64,000 bases of DNA from Mucilaginibacter sp. KACC 22063 (GCF_028736115.1 NZ_CP117877.1:1116001-1180000); one strand, 5' to 3'; numbered from the stretch's first letter, positions 51,588-60,709 are shown. Program-made: numbers and translations. The notes: generated from the sequence alone by a model not told the origin.

Positions 51588-52073
51588 TTAAGCATTGATC
51601 AAATCGCGGAAAAGTTGAACATGCCAGCTATCTTTAAATGGCACCTCCCATTTGGTATTAAACTCGGCAACGTTTTGTACCAGGTTATTAAATACAATGG
51701 TGCTGCGGTTAATGGTGCCTTGCTTTATTTTTTCTTCAAACGCGTGGCGCGGGGCGGATAGCACTTCGCTTCCTTCGCGGTAAGCAAGGTTAAAGCGGTC
51801 GAACAGATTGATGTCATATTGCTGCTCAAGCTGTTTCATAAAGTTTACTGATTTATCAATTGAGCAGCCGCTTGCTCCCGCCTGGCTTTCATCAACAATC
51901 AGTATAATAAAACGGTTATACCTTATTTCGGCACCGGCTTTAAGCTGATGGTTATGTGCTGTCCAGCTTTGCGTAAAGGCGTTAAGCTGCTGTTGTATTT
52001 GTTGCGTTTCGGTATCGGTAAGTTGCCTGTCCGACTGATAGATCCAAACCCTCGAATTTTCAGAAAATTGCAT
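51588..52073 (-). CDS. Conserved Bacteroidota protein of unknown function (often mis-annotated as ABC transporter ATPase)
   Basis: 161 residues from MQFSENSRVWIYQSDRQL. Conserved-looking blocks are RVWIYQSDRQLTDTE, AGAEIRYNRFIILIVDESQ and ASGCSIDKSVNFMKQLEQQY. No Walker motif is present despite the usual database name. The upstream frame up to 52244 belongs to the divergent gene region and is excluded; a start at 52121 is possible but the TAAATTTG element at 52077-52084 argues for 52073. Confidence 0.75.
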   Translation of the reverse strand: MQFSENSRVWIYQSDRQLTDTETQQIQQQLNAFTQSWTAHNHQLKAGAEIRYNRFIILIVDESQAGASGCSIDKSVNFMKQLEQQYDINLFDRFNLAYREGSEVLSAPRHAFEEKIKQGTINRSTIVFNNLVQNVAEFNTKWEVPFKDSWHVQLFRDLINA

Positions 52074-52076
52074 TTG

Positions 52077-52084
52077 CAAATTTA
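52077..52084 (-). promoter_or_regulatory. -7-like element 3 bases before the 51588-52073 gene start
   Basis: The minus strand reads TAAATTTG, then CAA and ATG. Together with a perfect palindrome AACTTCGAAGTT at 52095-52106, it forms the control region shared with the divergent gene at 52120. Confidence 0.35.
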
Positions 52085-52094
52085 TTAAATTATT

Positions 52095-52106
52095 AACTTC
52101 GAAGTT
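52095..52106. promoter_or_regulatory. Operator-like palindrome AACTTCGAAGTT
   Basis: Perfect 12-base palindrome in the short gap between divergent starts at 52073 and 52120. Confidence 0.35.
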
Positions 52107-52119
52107 ATAAAGAGTTGCC

Positions 52120-52605
52120 ATGTTAAAGTCAAACCGGTTAGTGCGTAAACCAGTTTTATTGCTGTCGTTCATAGTGTTGTGTGCTGCTTCGGCTTTGTGC
52201 TTTAAACCGGGCATGAACGCAGAAGAATGGCTTACCTGGGGCAACCGCTGCTTATACCAGTGTTTTGATCCGAACGGTGATGCGAAACTAAAAAAGTGGG
52301 AACTCAGTTTAACCGGAGATTCTTTTGTACGCCTCCGTAAAACTTATGCTAACGGTAAACAGGAATATTATTCTTTTCACCTGCATCGTTTCAGCGACAT
52401 TAACTATTTAGGCACTTCATCAGCAGGGATACTTCAGTTTAAAACCATTGCCGACGATATTATTGTGCAAACTTATGATGATCCCAGAGGTAACGTCGAC
52501 TCCATGACCACCGCATTAAGCATATCCGTACGCAACATGGAACCCGAACGGGTAGACAGCCTGCGCAATGCCTTGCTTTACCTGAAAGAAAAAGACAAGC
52601 AGTAG
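52120..52605 (+). CDS. Exported protein of unknown function
   Basis: 161 residues with a signal peptide or anchor (about 10-28, LLLSFIVLCAASALC). The mature part contains EEWLTWGNRCLYQCFD with two Cys, KWELSLTGDSFVRLRKTYANG and SISVRNMEPERVDSLRNALLYL. No known motif. Its stop TAG directly abuts the TTA stop of the convergent Fe-S gene. Confidence 0.7.
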   Translation: MLKSNRLVRKPVLLLSFIVLCAASALCFKPGMNAEEWLTWGNRCLYQCFDPNGDAKLKKWELSLTGDSFVRLRKTYANGKQEYYSFHLHRFSDINYLGTSSAGILQFKTIADDIIVQTYDDPRGNVDSMTTALSISVRNMEPERVDSLRNALLYLKEKDKQ

Positions 52606-53439
52606 TTACAAGCCGTTTGCCCTGGCAGTGATTTCGGCAATATCAAGCACCTGCATTTCCTGCTCTTTTTCAAAGTACTTAACACCGTCGCGCAGCATCG
52701 TCATGCAGAATGGGCACGCAGAAGCTACAATTTCAGCCTTTGCTTCAATGGCATCGCCAATACGCTCAACGTTTATTTCTTTGTTCCCTTTTTCAGGGTC
52801 TTTAAACATTTGCGCACCGCCTGCACCACAGCATAAACCGTTTGTACGGCAGCGCTTCATTTCTACAAGTTCGGCGTCTAATATCTCTAATGCACTGCGC
52901 GGCGCTTCGTAAACATCATTAGCGCGGCCTAAGTAACAGGCATCATGATAGGTGATGCGTTTGCCCTTAAAGCTTTCGCCACCCTGTACCTTTAAGCGGC
53001 CTTCGTCTATCAGTTGTTGTATAAGTTGCGTGTGATGGATAACCTCGTAGTTGCCGCCTAATTGCGGGTATTCATTTTTAAGCGTATTAAAACAATGCGG
53101 GCAGCCGGTCACAATTTTTTTAACCTCATAAGCATTTAATACTTCAATATTGGCTAAGGCCTGCATCTGGAACAGAAACTCGTTACCAGCGCGTTTGGCC
53201 GGGTCGCCGGTGCAGCTTTCTTCCGCACCTAAAACAGCATAGCTGATGCCCACATGCTGCAATATTTTACAGATGCTACGGGTGATCTTTTGCGCACGCT
53301 CGTCAAAACTGCCCGCACATCCTACCCAAAATAACAGCTCAGGCACTTTACCTTCGGCCATCATTTCTGCCATGGTTGGTACATGCAGCGTTTCAGTCTG
53401 CTGAGGATTAGTTTCTGATATATTTTCTGTAGTATCCAT
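52606..53439 (-). CDS. (Fe-S)-binding oxidoreductase subunit with two CCG domains (HdrB/GlpC-like)
   Basis: 277 residues from the ATG at 53439. Two cysteine-rich CCG modules: LLFWVGCAGSFDERAQ...SCTGDPAKRAGNE...GCPHCFNTLKNEY, and YHDACYLGR...GLCCGAGGAQMF...ACPFCMTML. These bind noncubane or 4Fe-4S clusters in heterodisulfide-reductase-like and related electron-transfer proteins. It lies 11 bases after the membrane Fe-S gene and is surely its partner. Confidence 0.9.
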   Translation of the reverse strand: MDTTENISETNPQQTETLHVPTMAEMMAEGKVPELLFWVGCAGSFDERAQKITRSICKILQHVGISYAVLGAEESCTGDPAKRAGNEFLFQMQALANIEVLNAYEVKKIVTGCPHCFNTLKNEYPQLGGNYEVIHHTQLIQQLIDEGRLKVQGGESFKGKRITYHDACYLGRANDVYEAPRSALEILDAELVEMKRCRTNGLCCGAGGAQMFKDPEKGNKEINVERIGDAIEAKAEIVASACPFCMTMLRDGVKYFEKEQEMQVLDIAEITARANGL

Positions 53440-53450
53440 TAACAATTCAA

Positions 53451-54746
53451 TTATTGGTTAGCCCAGTTAAAACGGTCCGAGCTTGCATATTTCCATGGTG
53501 CGCCGTTATTTTCAACATTGCCAAACATATTGTTTAAGCTGGCAGGCGCCTGCGATTCTTCCATTACAATGTAACGGCGCATCTCTGTAATAATATTCAG
53601 CGGATCGATATTTACCGGGCAAGCTTCTGTACAGGCGTTGCAGGTTGTGCAGGCCCAAAGTTCTTCTCGGGTGATGTAATCGTCTAACAAGGCTTTATTA
53701 TCCGTATAATCTTTGCCGTGCTTGTCTATATTATTGCCTACCTCGGTAACGCGGTCGCGGGTGTCCATCATAATTTTACGTGGCGACAGCAGCTTGCCTG
53801 TAAGATTCGCCGGACAAACACTGGTACAGCGGCCGCACTCAGTACAAGTGTAGGCATCCATCAGGTTTTTCCAGGTAAGGTCGGTCACATCTTTTGCGCC
53901 AAAGCGTCCAGGTTGTGCAGCCTCAGGCGTAAAGGATGGATCAAGCATGGCTTTAACCTCGTTAGTTACCGATGCCATATTAGTAAACTGGCCTTTAGGC
54001 GTCAGCTTAGAATAGTAAACATTCGGAAACGCCATCAGAATGTGGAAATGCTTGGAGTAGGGCAGGTAATTTAAAAATGCCAATATACCTACAATGTGGA
54101 ACCACCAGCATCCGCGCTCAATCATTACCAGTGAGCTTGCAGATGTTGGCAATAGCGGATCAAGAAAGGTACTTACCGGGAAGCTGCCCGCTGCAATGTA
54201 ATGACCATAATGCAACAGCTGAAGTTTATGATCGGCAGCGTTCATGGTTAAAAATGCAGCCATTAAAAGTATCTCGGTGATCAGGATATAATTGGCATCA
54301 GACCGAGGCCAGGCTTTCATCTCCACGCCTGTAAAGCGCTTTAATTTGGCAATGTTTCTGCGGCAAAGGAATACAACGCATGCAAGCAGTACCAGCAAGG
54401 CAAGCACTTCAAAGCCGCCGATAAGTAAACCGTAAAGGCTACCCAGGAAGCCGGAAAAAACGCGGTGCGAACCAAAAAGGCCATCTATCAGGATTTCGAT
54501 TACCTCTATGTTGATGATCACAAAACCAACGTAAACAAAAATATGGAGCACAGCGGCAAACGGCCGTTTCACCATTTTACTTTGCCCCAGGGCTACCTTA
54601 GCCATGATCTTCCAGCGTTCTGCAGGATTGTCTGACCGGTCAAGCGGATGGCCCAGTAATATATTGCGGCGGATCTTTTTGACGTTATAGGCAAATAATG
54701 CGACCGCAGCAGCGAATATGACAAGAAAAAGAAGCTGAAAAATCAT
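53451..54746 (-). CDS. Membrane (Fe-S) protein, fused cytochrome b-like and ferredoxin parts (HdrC/NarI-like)
   Basis: 431 residues. N-terminal half: about five membrane helices with His residues that could bind haem; C-terminal half: two 4Fe-4S motifs, CTECGRCTSVCP and CTTCNACTEACP, spaced about 60 residues apart. It would carry electrons between quinone and the CCG protein encoded next. In many Bacteroidota such pairs sit with electron-transfer flavoprotein genes, but none is adjacent here. Confidence 0.88.
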   Translation of the reverse strand: MIFQLLFLVIFAAAVALFAYNVKKIRRNILLGHPLDRSDNPAERWKIMAKVALGQSKMVKRPFAAVLHIFVYVGFVIINIEVIEILIDGLFGSHRVFSGFLGSLYGLLIGGFEVLALLVLLACVVFLCRRNIAKLKRFTGVEMKAWPRSDANYILITEILLMAAFLTMNAADHKLQLLHYGHYIAAGSFPVSTFLDPLLPTSASSLVMIERGCWWFHIVGILAFLNYLPYSKHFHILMAFPNVYYSKLTPKGQFTNMASVTNEVKAMLDPSFTPEAAQPGRFGAKDVTDLTWKNLMDAYTCTECGRCTSVCPANLTGKLLSPRKIMMDTRDRVTEVGNNIDKHGKDYTDNKALLDDYITREELWACTTCNACTEACPVNIDPLNIITEMRRYIVMEESQAPASLNNMFGNVENNGAPWKYASSDRFNWANQ

Positions 54747-54856
54747 TATGCGTGCATAGTAATGTTAAGACTAAGTTATATAATCATATCAATTTGCCAA
54801 ATGTTTTAAAATATTAGCCTGATAATGAATGGGATAAATTATTTTTTCAAAAAAGA

Positions 54857-54887
54857 TTTCGTTTAATAAAAAATCACACTACATTTG
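54857..54887 (+). promoter_or_regulatory. Promoter of tRNA-Phe
   Basis: TTTC (one base off TTTG), 19 bases, TACATTTG (54880-54887); the tRNA begins 16 bases later. Confidence 0.7.
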
Positions 54888-54903
54888 CATTCCCAAACGG
54901 GAC

Positions 54904-54976
54904 GGTATCATAGCTCAGTTGGTAGAGCAAAGGACTGAAAATCCTTGTGTCGCTGGTTCGATTCCAGCTGATACCA
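54904..54976 (+). tRNA. tRNA-Phe (GAA)
   Basis: A 73-base cloverleaf: acceptor GGTATCA/TGATACC, D-arm with AGCTCAGTTGGTAGAGC, anticodon stem AAGGA/TCCTT with loop CTGAAAA, giving anticodon GAA, T-arm GCTGG-TTCGATT-CCAGC, discriminator A. The CCA end is not encoded. A terminator follows at 54985. Confidence 0.97.
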
Positions 54977-54984
54977 CAGATACG

Positions 54985-55018
54985 AAAAGCCATTTAGTGA
55001 ATAACTAAATGGCTTTTT
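54985..55018 (+). terminator. tRNA-Phe terminator
   Basis: AAAAGCCATTTAG and CTAAATGGCTTTT pair perfectly around a 7-base loop, followed by more T. Confidence 0.9.
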
Positions 55019-55036
55019 GCGTTTGATGCCAAATTG

Positions 55037-55233
55037 TTATTTTTTATTCTTCCAGGAAACCGTAATTGTGTTTAAACAAGATTTATACTTAACCAGGCCA
55101 TTTCTAAATTCATAAGACAGACTGATTATGGCGTGTAGATCTTTGTCAATAAAAATTACATAAGAATTATAACTTATATATAACGATACTCCCTGTAACC
55201 ATTTCGGGATGAGGATCGTATAATCACATATTC
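55037..55233 (-). pseudogene. Possible gene remnant on the minus strand
   Basis: A stop-free run of about 65 codons reads, in parts, CDYTILIPKWLQGVSLYI, SYNSYVIFIDKDLHAIIS and LSYEFRNGLVKYKSCLNT. It has no start codon and an upstream stop at about 55236. The residues look protein-like, but chance cannot be excluded in such AT-rich DNA. Nothing else clear lies between 55019 and 55310. Confidence 0.2.
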
Positions 55234-55310
55234 CTGTATTTTAGGAATGCCGATGAATGGGAGCCGGTCTTATATTCATCATTTTTAAAAAACCTTTAAA
55301 TCACAAAGTC

Positions 55311-55604
55311 ATGAAAAAACTATTCCTTATCTTAGCATTAATCATTGGTGCAAGCACCTTAACTCAGGCAAGTTCATTAGCAAGCAAAGCATCTTTAGCG
55401 TATACTGCTCCTGCTACCGGACAAAGCTATTCTATCGCCGAACTATCTGCCAAATACAATAAAGTTGAATTTCAATCTGGTAAATTTTCATCAATTAAGG
55501 CTTATGTATTACCTCATGGTGATGTAGTTGATGAGGATGGAAACGTTGTTGGATACTGGGTTTATGATAATAACTCAGGAGTATTACTTATTGTCCTTTA
55601 TTAA
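55311..55604 (+). CDS. Small exported protein
   Basis: 97 residues from MKKLFLILALIIGASTLTQA, a signal peptide. The mature part has PATGQSYSIAELSAKYNKVEF, DEDGNVVGYWVYDNNSG and ends at LLIVLY. The upstream 18 codons of the longer frame are ignored. It may be transcribed with the beta-barrel gene that follows after 63 bases. Function unknown. Confidence 0.7.
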   Translation: MKKLFLILALIIGASTLTQASSLASKASLAYTAPATGQSYSIAELSAKYNKVEFQSGKFSSIKAYVLPHGDVVDEDGNVVGYWVYDNNSGVLLIVLY

Positions 55605-55667
55605 TTAACTTTATGTAAGCCCGGCTTCGTTCATCGTCTTTTTTATTTATTCAATCATTTTTAAATT

Positions 55668-58418
55668 TTGCGGATATATTTTTTCCTGGTTATACTGTTA
55701 TCTATCGTAATCATTCCGGCGGAGGCAATATCACAAGGTAACAAGTCGATATACCTGAAAGTGGCCATTGGAAATGTTTCAAAAAACACTGCCGGAAATT
55801 ATCGGTTTGATCTGTACATCTATTCAGACTCTGCTCTGCTAAAGGTATATCCAAATATACCGGCGGATACCAGTATCAAAGTTTCGGGCAAACCGGGGCT
55901 GTTATACAAGGCATCTGTGCATAGATTAGGATTCAGTAACACCGATGCATACTGGAAATATGATACGGTGAAAATTAACCAGGTCAAAACGATCAATATT
56001 ACATCCGCCTCCATTCAGCTTAATGAAGTAAACGTAAAGGCAGAGCGCGAATCTTATAAACGCGGTGATACGTTGGTTATTCCAGTTGATCAAATCAAAA
56101 CCAAACCCCACGCAACTGCTATAGAATTGTTAGAAAAAATCCCGGGATTTAGTATCGGTACTTCGGGCAGCGTATCAGCAATGGGTAAAAAGGTTAGTAA
56201 GGTGAAGGTTGATGGTGTGGAAGTTTTTGGTGGCAATGCAAAGGCTACATTAGAGAACCTGCGATCAGATATGCTGCGGGATGTGGAGGTGTCTAACTTA
56301 ACAGGTGAATCAGGAAGTGGTGTGGAAGTAAACCTGAAATTAAAAAAGGATAGGAAGGAAGGGATTTACGGCGATTTATATGGGCAGTATGGTACCCATC
56401 AGCGCAAAAATTTTGGCCTTAAGTTTAACAAGATCAAACCATCGTCTTTTATTAACGCCTTTTTTAATTATAATAATCAAAATCAGCAGGTGTTATCACC
56501 GAATGAATACCTGCAAATGGTGGGCTTCAATAGTTCAGCTACGGGTACCTTGGGTACTCAAAAACTTTACTATGATTTTAAGCTGGAAGATCCGTTTGAT
56601 AATTTAAATAACATTGGCGATCGCTTCCCATTCCTGGAAAAGGGCATACACAAAACTTATTCAACAGGGCTTAACTACAGTAAACAAGCAAAAGCTTACA
56701 CCTGGAATACTTATGTATTGGGCAGTTCTGACCAAAATCAGATCACAGAACGCTCAGACATGATAAATAATCTTGGGGTACTAACCACAAGAGACAATAA
56801 AGATGCTTTCAATCAGCTCAAAAACTTTAACGCTACAGGACAAAGCGCATGGAAATGGACACCCAGTGAAAATAATATTATAGAGGCAAAACTGATTTTT
56901 CAAACAAGAAAAATTAATAATAACCCTATTGAAAATTCTAATAGTAAATTATTTAATTCGGTTGATTCTGTTGTTAACCAGGCACTTATTAATAATAATC
57001 AACAGGTGAACAGCAGGAGCAATATGGGGTACTTTAAGGCAAATTGGGAACATAGATATGCTAAGCCTGCTGAAAAAACAACAGTATCGGCCGGTGCTTT
57101 ATTAAACCATACTACGGGCACCAATATTTACAGCAATTTTATTGTTGATCAGATTGATACTTCGGCTTATACTAACCAGGTTAAGGAATCAAATAACGGT
57201 TATAACTATTTCGCAAACATTCAGCATAGTTTGCCTTTGAGCAGAAAGTTGCTTGTAGATTTCAGGTTAAATACGTTGGTGTCTAAAACATATGTTAACA
57301 GAACAGGCACAAACTTATTTAGTCCATATGTTAGTACGTTTAGCCAACCGCTTAGCGTAAGTGATTTTCAGATCAGGGATAACCAGACAACCCTGCAGGC
57401 TTTCCTTTTTTATAAAGCCGGATCATTGAGCCTGATTAGTGGCATCGGAGGTTTAAAAGCTGATTGGAATGTAAGCAGCAAAGACTCGCTATATAACCAT
57501 TTCAATAAAGTATCTGTACTTCCAGCAGCCTATATAAACTATAATTTCGGCCGATCTAAAGTTTCACTGAAATATGCTAAGGAAAGAGCAGCGCCTGCAT
57601 TAGCTAATCTTTTGCCTGTAACAGATAGCAGCAGGGTACAGCAGGTTACGCAGGGTAACCCCGTTTTGAATCCTTTTTTTAGTAATAAGCTGGAGTTAAT
57701 ATCAGATGTTTTTGTACACGGAATAGGTGCTGTAAATCTGTCAATAAGTTATGCTAAAACCAACGAACCGGTATCTGATAATATCATTTATAATACCGGA
57801 TATTTTCCATTAAAAACTTTTAGCCAGTTTAGAAATTCGCAAGAGATAACCGGTACAATTTCTTATTTCAACTTTAGCCCCGGAAGGTTTCTGAACCCTT
57901 ATTTATTTGTTTTTTATCTGTGGAGAAAGCAATATCAGCAAAATGGGCCGCTGATTACACCTGTTGAGCTAAATGCAATAAGCCCGCAGGTGGGATTAAA
58001 AATGAACCTCAGTAAACAGCATAACCTTAACCTAAGTATTCAATCCATGATTAACCGGTCTGGTAGTGCTGGGATAAGCCGTATAAGTTCAAACAGGTTT
58101 AATGTCGACTTAAAAGATGATGGCCGGATCAGTGATGAACTTTACTATAACATTTCGGCAAAATGGATATTAATTTATGCAAACTCAAATTACAGCGCTA
58201 TTAAGCCGGTTACAAATTTCAATCTTTATCAGTATGTAGGAAAAGAAAAAAAATGGCAGATTAGTTATGGCGTCAGAAATTTACTTAATGTTAATCAAAT
58301 CAAGTTGATAAACACAGGTATTACACAGCAAACTACCTCTGCCTACAACTATCTTTCAAGATATTTTAATGTCGGCGTTACTTACTTCCCCGAAAAATGG
58401 AAAAAGGCAACGCCATAG
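55668..58418 (+). CDS. Outer-membrane beta-barrel family protein (TonB-receptor-like)
   Basis: 916 residues. It starts at TTG 55668, giving MRIYFFLVILLSIVIIPAEA as signal peptide; no ATG or GTG fits. The order is a small beta domain (about 25-120, KSIYLKVAIGNVSK), a plug-like region (KTKPHATAIELLEKIPGFS and VDGVEVFGGNAKATLENL) and a long barrel rich in Asn, Tyr and Ser. This matches the outer membrane beta-barrel proteins of Bacteroidota that lack a classical TonB box. The gene is more AT-rich than the window average and has a 22-base overlap with a frame of the next gene that is probably not translated. Confidence 0.85.
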   Translation: MRIYFFLVILLSIVIIPAEAISQGNKSIYLKVAIGNVSKNTAGNYRFDLYIYSDSALLKVYPNIPADTSIKVSGKPGLLYKASVHRLGFSNTDAYWKYDTVKINQVKTINITSASIQLNEVNVKAERESYKRGDTLVIPVDQIKTKPHATAIELLEKIPGFSIGTSGSVSAMGKKVSKVKVDGVEVFGGNAKATLENLRSDMLRDVEVSNLTGESGSGVEVNLKLKKDRKEGIYGDLYGQYGTHQRKNFGLKFNKIKPSSFINAFFNYNNQNQQVLSPNEYLQMVGFNSSATGTLGTQKLYYDFKLEDPFDNLNNIGDRFPFLEKGIHKTYSTGLNYSKQAKAYTWNTYVLGSSDQNQITERSDMINNLGVLTTRDNKDAFNQLKNFNATGQSAWKWTPSENNIIEAKLIFQTRKINNNPIENSNSKLFNSVDSVVNQALINNNQQVNSRSNMGYFKANWEHRYAKPAEKTTVSAGALLNHTTGTNIYSNFIVDQIDTSAYTNQVKESNNGYNYFANIQHSLPLSRKLLVDFRLNTLVSKTYVNRTGTNLFSPYVSTFSQPLSVSDFQIRDNQTTLQAFLFYKAGSLSLISGIGGLKADWNVSSKDSLYNHFNKVSVLPAAYINYNFGRSKVSLKYAKERAAPALANLLPVTDSSRVQQVTQGNPVLNPFFSNKLELISDVFVHGIGAVNLSISYAKTNEPVSDNIIYNTGYFPLKTFSQFRNSQEITGTISYFNFSPGRFLNPYLFVFYLWRKQYQQNGPLITPVELNAISPQVGLKMNLSKQHNLNLSIQSMINRSGSAGISRISSNRFNVDLKDDGRISDELYYNISAKWILIYANSNYSAIKPVTNFNLYQYVGKEKKWQISYGVRNLLNVNQIKLINTGITQQTTSAYNYLSRYFNVGVTYFPEKWKKATP

Positions 58419-58483
58419 TATCTTATATGTTTATTTATCGTTTAAAACCAACTAAATGTTATTCACAATCCCGAGCAATTTGT

Positions 58484-59395
58484 ATGAAAAAGAATTTACT
58501 GCTGATCATCTTTATTCTGTCGATAAAGTTCTGCTTTTCCCAGTCTTTAAATCATCCGTTAAATATCAGCCAGCTTAACGGAAAGAAGGTTACTGCCGTA
58601 ATAGAGAATAAAACGGTTGGAAGTACTGAAATTTCTTCAGACGGCCAGCTTTCACAAAATGCACCTGCAACAGCAAATGGGCCAAGTAAAACCGAAAAGT
58701 TAACCTGGGAAATAGCTTTTGACAGTAAATCGGCACAGGAAATTGGTGCATCAAAAAAGCTAAAAAGGATAAACTTTATTTTAGACCGGCCTTTCGGTAT
58801 TTTGAAATATGATTCTGAAAACTCTTTTGAGTCTACGGAAGGCTCAGAGCGATTAGTGAAAAAATTTACAGACCAGCTCGGCGTAGCAACAACGCATACA
58901 TCACAAATTAATGATCAAATGTTTGATAATGATGGCAAGCCTGCTTCAAAAACAGATTTGCTTTGGAATAATAATTTGCCGGTTTATGATGGTAATTTAT
59001 ACTGGAATGGCTTGATTTTGACTTTACCATCTGCTGTAAAAACTGAAAAAGGAGCAAACTGGACATCAACTTTAACATTGCCTAACCGAACTGTTGAAAC
59101 CCTTTTTACCATTACTGATTATAACGCCAGAACATTGACGATAACCTTAAAAAGCAAAGAGACGATAAAAGCAGTCCAAAAAGGATTAAGTGCTGAAGGT
59201 GCACCCGCTGGAATGTCGTTAGGATTAACCCCCAAACAAAAAACCTTTGACGGGACACTTACTGTAGACACTTCAACAGGGCTTGTGTTAAGCGGGAAGT
59301 TTCAAATAGAAACCACATCTGAACTGGCTATAAATGGGGAGCAGGCAGAAAAGAAGAGTTACTCGATAACTACCCTAAGCAATTCAATAAAATAG
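58484..59395 (+). CDS. Exported protein, possibly DUF6263 family
   Basis: 303 residues from MKKNLLLIIFILSIKFCFSQ, a signal peptide. The mature protein has long beta-rich segments such as KLTWEIAFDSKSAQEIGAS, WNGLILTLPSAVKTEKGANW and GTLTVDTSTGLVLSGKFQIE; the last two are of the type seen in DUF6263 proteins. It follows the beta-barrel gene by 65 bases and is likely in the same unit. Function unknown. Confidence 0.65.
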   Translation: MKKNLLLIIFILSIKFCFSQSLNHPLNISQLNGKKVTAVIENKTVGSTEISSDGQLSQNAPATANGPSKTEKLTWEIAFDSKSAQEIGASKKLKRINFILDRPFGILKYDSENSFESTEGSERLVKKFTDQLGVATTHTSQINDQMFDNDGKPASKTDLLWNNNLPVYDGNLYWNGLILTLPSAVKTEKGANWTSTLTLPNRTVETLFTITDYNARTLTITLKSKETIKAVQKGLSAEGAPAGMSLGLTPKQKTFDGTLTVDTSTGLVLSGKFQIETTSELAINGEQAEKKSYSITTLSNSIK

Positions 59396-59498
59396 TTGAT
59401 TAGTTAGTTTAATCAGGCGGCGTTTGTACAGCAATATATGGTGCCGTATAATATGACTTAGCTGCCCAGCTGGTATAGGAAAAAATTATAATATACTT

Positions 59499-59975
59499 GT
59501 GCTCAAAAATTTACAAATCGGATTGAAATCCAGCTTTTTTCAGAATGAAAAAAAATTGGTCAGACTTTTTTTAATTTGTCTTAGCTTAGCCCTATTTAAT
59601 CAAGTTTTTCTTAGTTATATAGCAAATAATTACTTTCCAAAGTATGGTAGCAATCCTTTAGATAAATACGGCCCCGTATTCCAATTCATAATGGCCTGTT
59701 TGGTCGCACCTATAGTAGAAACGCTGATCTTTCAATATCTACCTTATCAGATTTTTGAAAAATTAAAGGTTACAAATAGCATTGTAAGAATTGTTATTCC
59801 ATCTTTAATATTTGCTTTCGATCATAATTTTAATCCAATTTACATGTTAGCGGCATTCAACATGGGATTAATTATGAACTATCTGTTCCTATGGTGCAAA
59901 GCCAATAACAAGAATGCTATTTATACTGTCGCTTTATTGCATTTTTTAGTAAATCTTTTGGCTGTTATAACTTAA
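59499..59975 (+). CDS. CPBP-family membrane protease-like protein with altered first motif
   Basis: 158 residues, about four membrane helices, starting at GTG 59499 (MLKNLQIGLKSSFF). CPBP proteases have EExxxR, FxxxH and HxxxN. Here the first motif reads VETLIFQ, with one Glu and Gln for Arg; the second, FAFDH, and third, LLHFLVN, are intact. It may be an active variant or a non-catalytic relative. Confidence 0.75.
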   Translation: MLKNLQIGLKSSFFQNEKKLVRLFLICLSLALFNQVFLSYIANNYFPKYGSNPLDKYGPVFQFIMACLVAPIVETLIFQYLPYQIFEKLKVTNSIVRIVIPSLIFAFDHNFNPIYMLAAFNMGLIMNYLFLWCKANNKNAIYTVALLHFLVNLLAVIT

Positions 59976-60040
59976 GTGAAACCAATTAATAAATGAGAAA
60001 TATCTTATTGCTTTTGAGATTTTACTAATAGCAATTGGTT

Positions 60041-60469
60041 TTATTTGTATTGTAAACGATCACAGCTATGCAGATAATAAATGATATTACTTATGTCCTG
60101 CGATGTAAGCTTATTGAAATTTGGATCGTTTTTGTAAATGCCTTTGTGCTTGTTTTTTATAACGAACTCGTAAATCTTCATGCTATCTACTTTACATAAA
60201 TCCTGTAGATTTAAAACTTCTTTTTTATCAGTTGATGGTTTATGTAAGTTGTTAGCCATGTGTGAAGATCCAAACAAATGACAATTCATGCAGCCAAGAT
60301 TGCTTGCAATCCGTTGCCCTTCTCCAATACTTAAATTTTTATTTACTGACTGGGATAATTTTGATTCTTGATAATTACTCTTAGTCTTGCTTTTTGGATT
60401 AGAACAGGCAATGGCAAGTATCATTATTATTAAATTACCTGAAATTATTCCGGTTAAAACTGATCGCAT
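60041..60469 (-). CDS. Cytochrome c-like lipoprotein
   Basis: 142 residues. Lipobox LAIAC near residue 22, a single haem-binding CxxCH (GCMNCHLFG, about residue 62) and a C-terminal helix region ISNIIYYLHSCDR. Short c-type cytochrome domain, lipid-anchored in the envelope. The fifth-ligand His is in the CxxCH; the Met sixth ligand cannot be assigned. Alone on the minus strand in an AT-rich stretch. Confidence 0.75.
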   Translation of the reverse strand: MRSVLTGIISGNLIIMILAIACSNPKSKTKSNYQESKLSQSVNKNLSIGEGQRIASNLGCMNCHLFGSSHMANNLHKPSTDKKEVLNLQDLCKVDSMKIYEFVIKNKHKGIYKNDPNFNKLTSQDISNIIYYLHSCDRLQYK

Positions 60470-60709
60470 TTGCTGGATTATTAAGTTGCTGACGTAATTT
60501 TAAAACAGAATTCATATTAGGATTGCGATATGTCGATTAGTCATATTTTGTAAATCGCTCATAATATATTGATAAAGCACATTCTTGTCTTCTTGTTTTA
60601 AACGTGTACCTAATGCTGCGGATAAATGATAGATAATAGTTCCGTCATCGGCAGGCGATTCTGTTTATATGATACTATAACACAAGCCATAATTAATAAC
60701 CTCATTTCT

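Noticed and set aside
51588..52073. ABC transporter ATPase
   Set aside because: Proteins like this carry that name in databases, but there is no Walker A, signature or Walker B motif.
55019..55310. tRNA-linked attachment site
   Set aside because: No second copy of the tRNA-Phe 3' end was noticed within the window, so an att duplication cannot be claimed.
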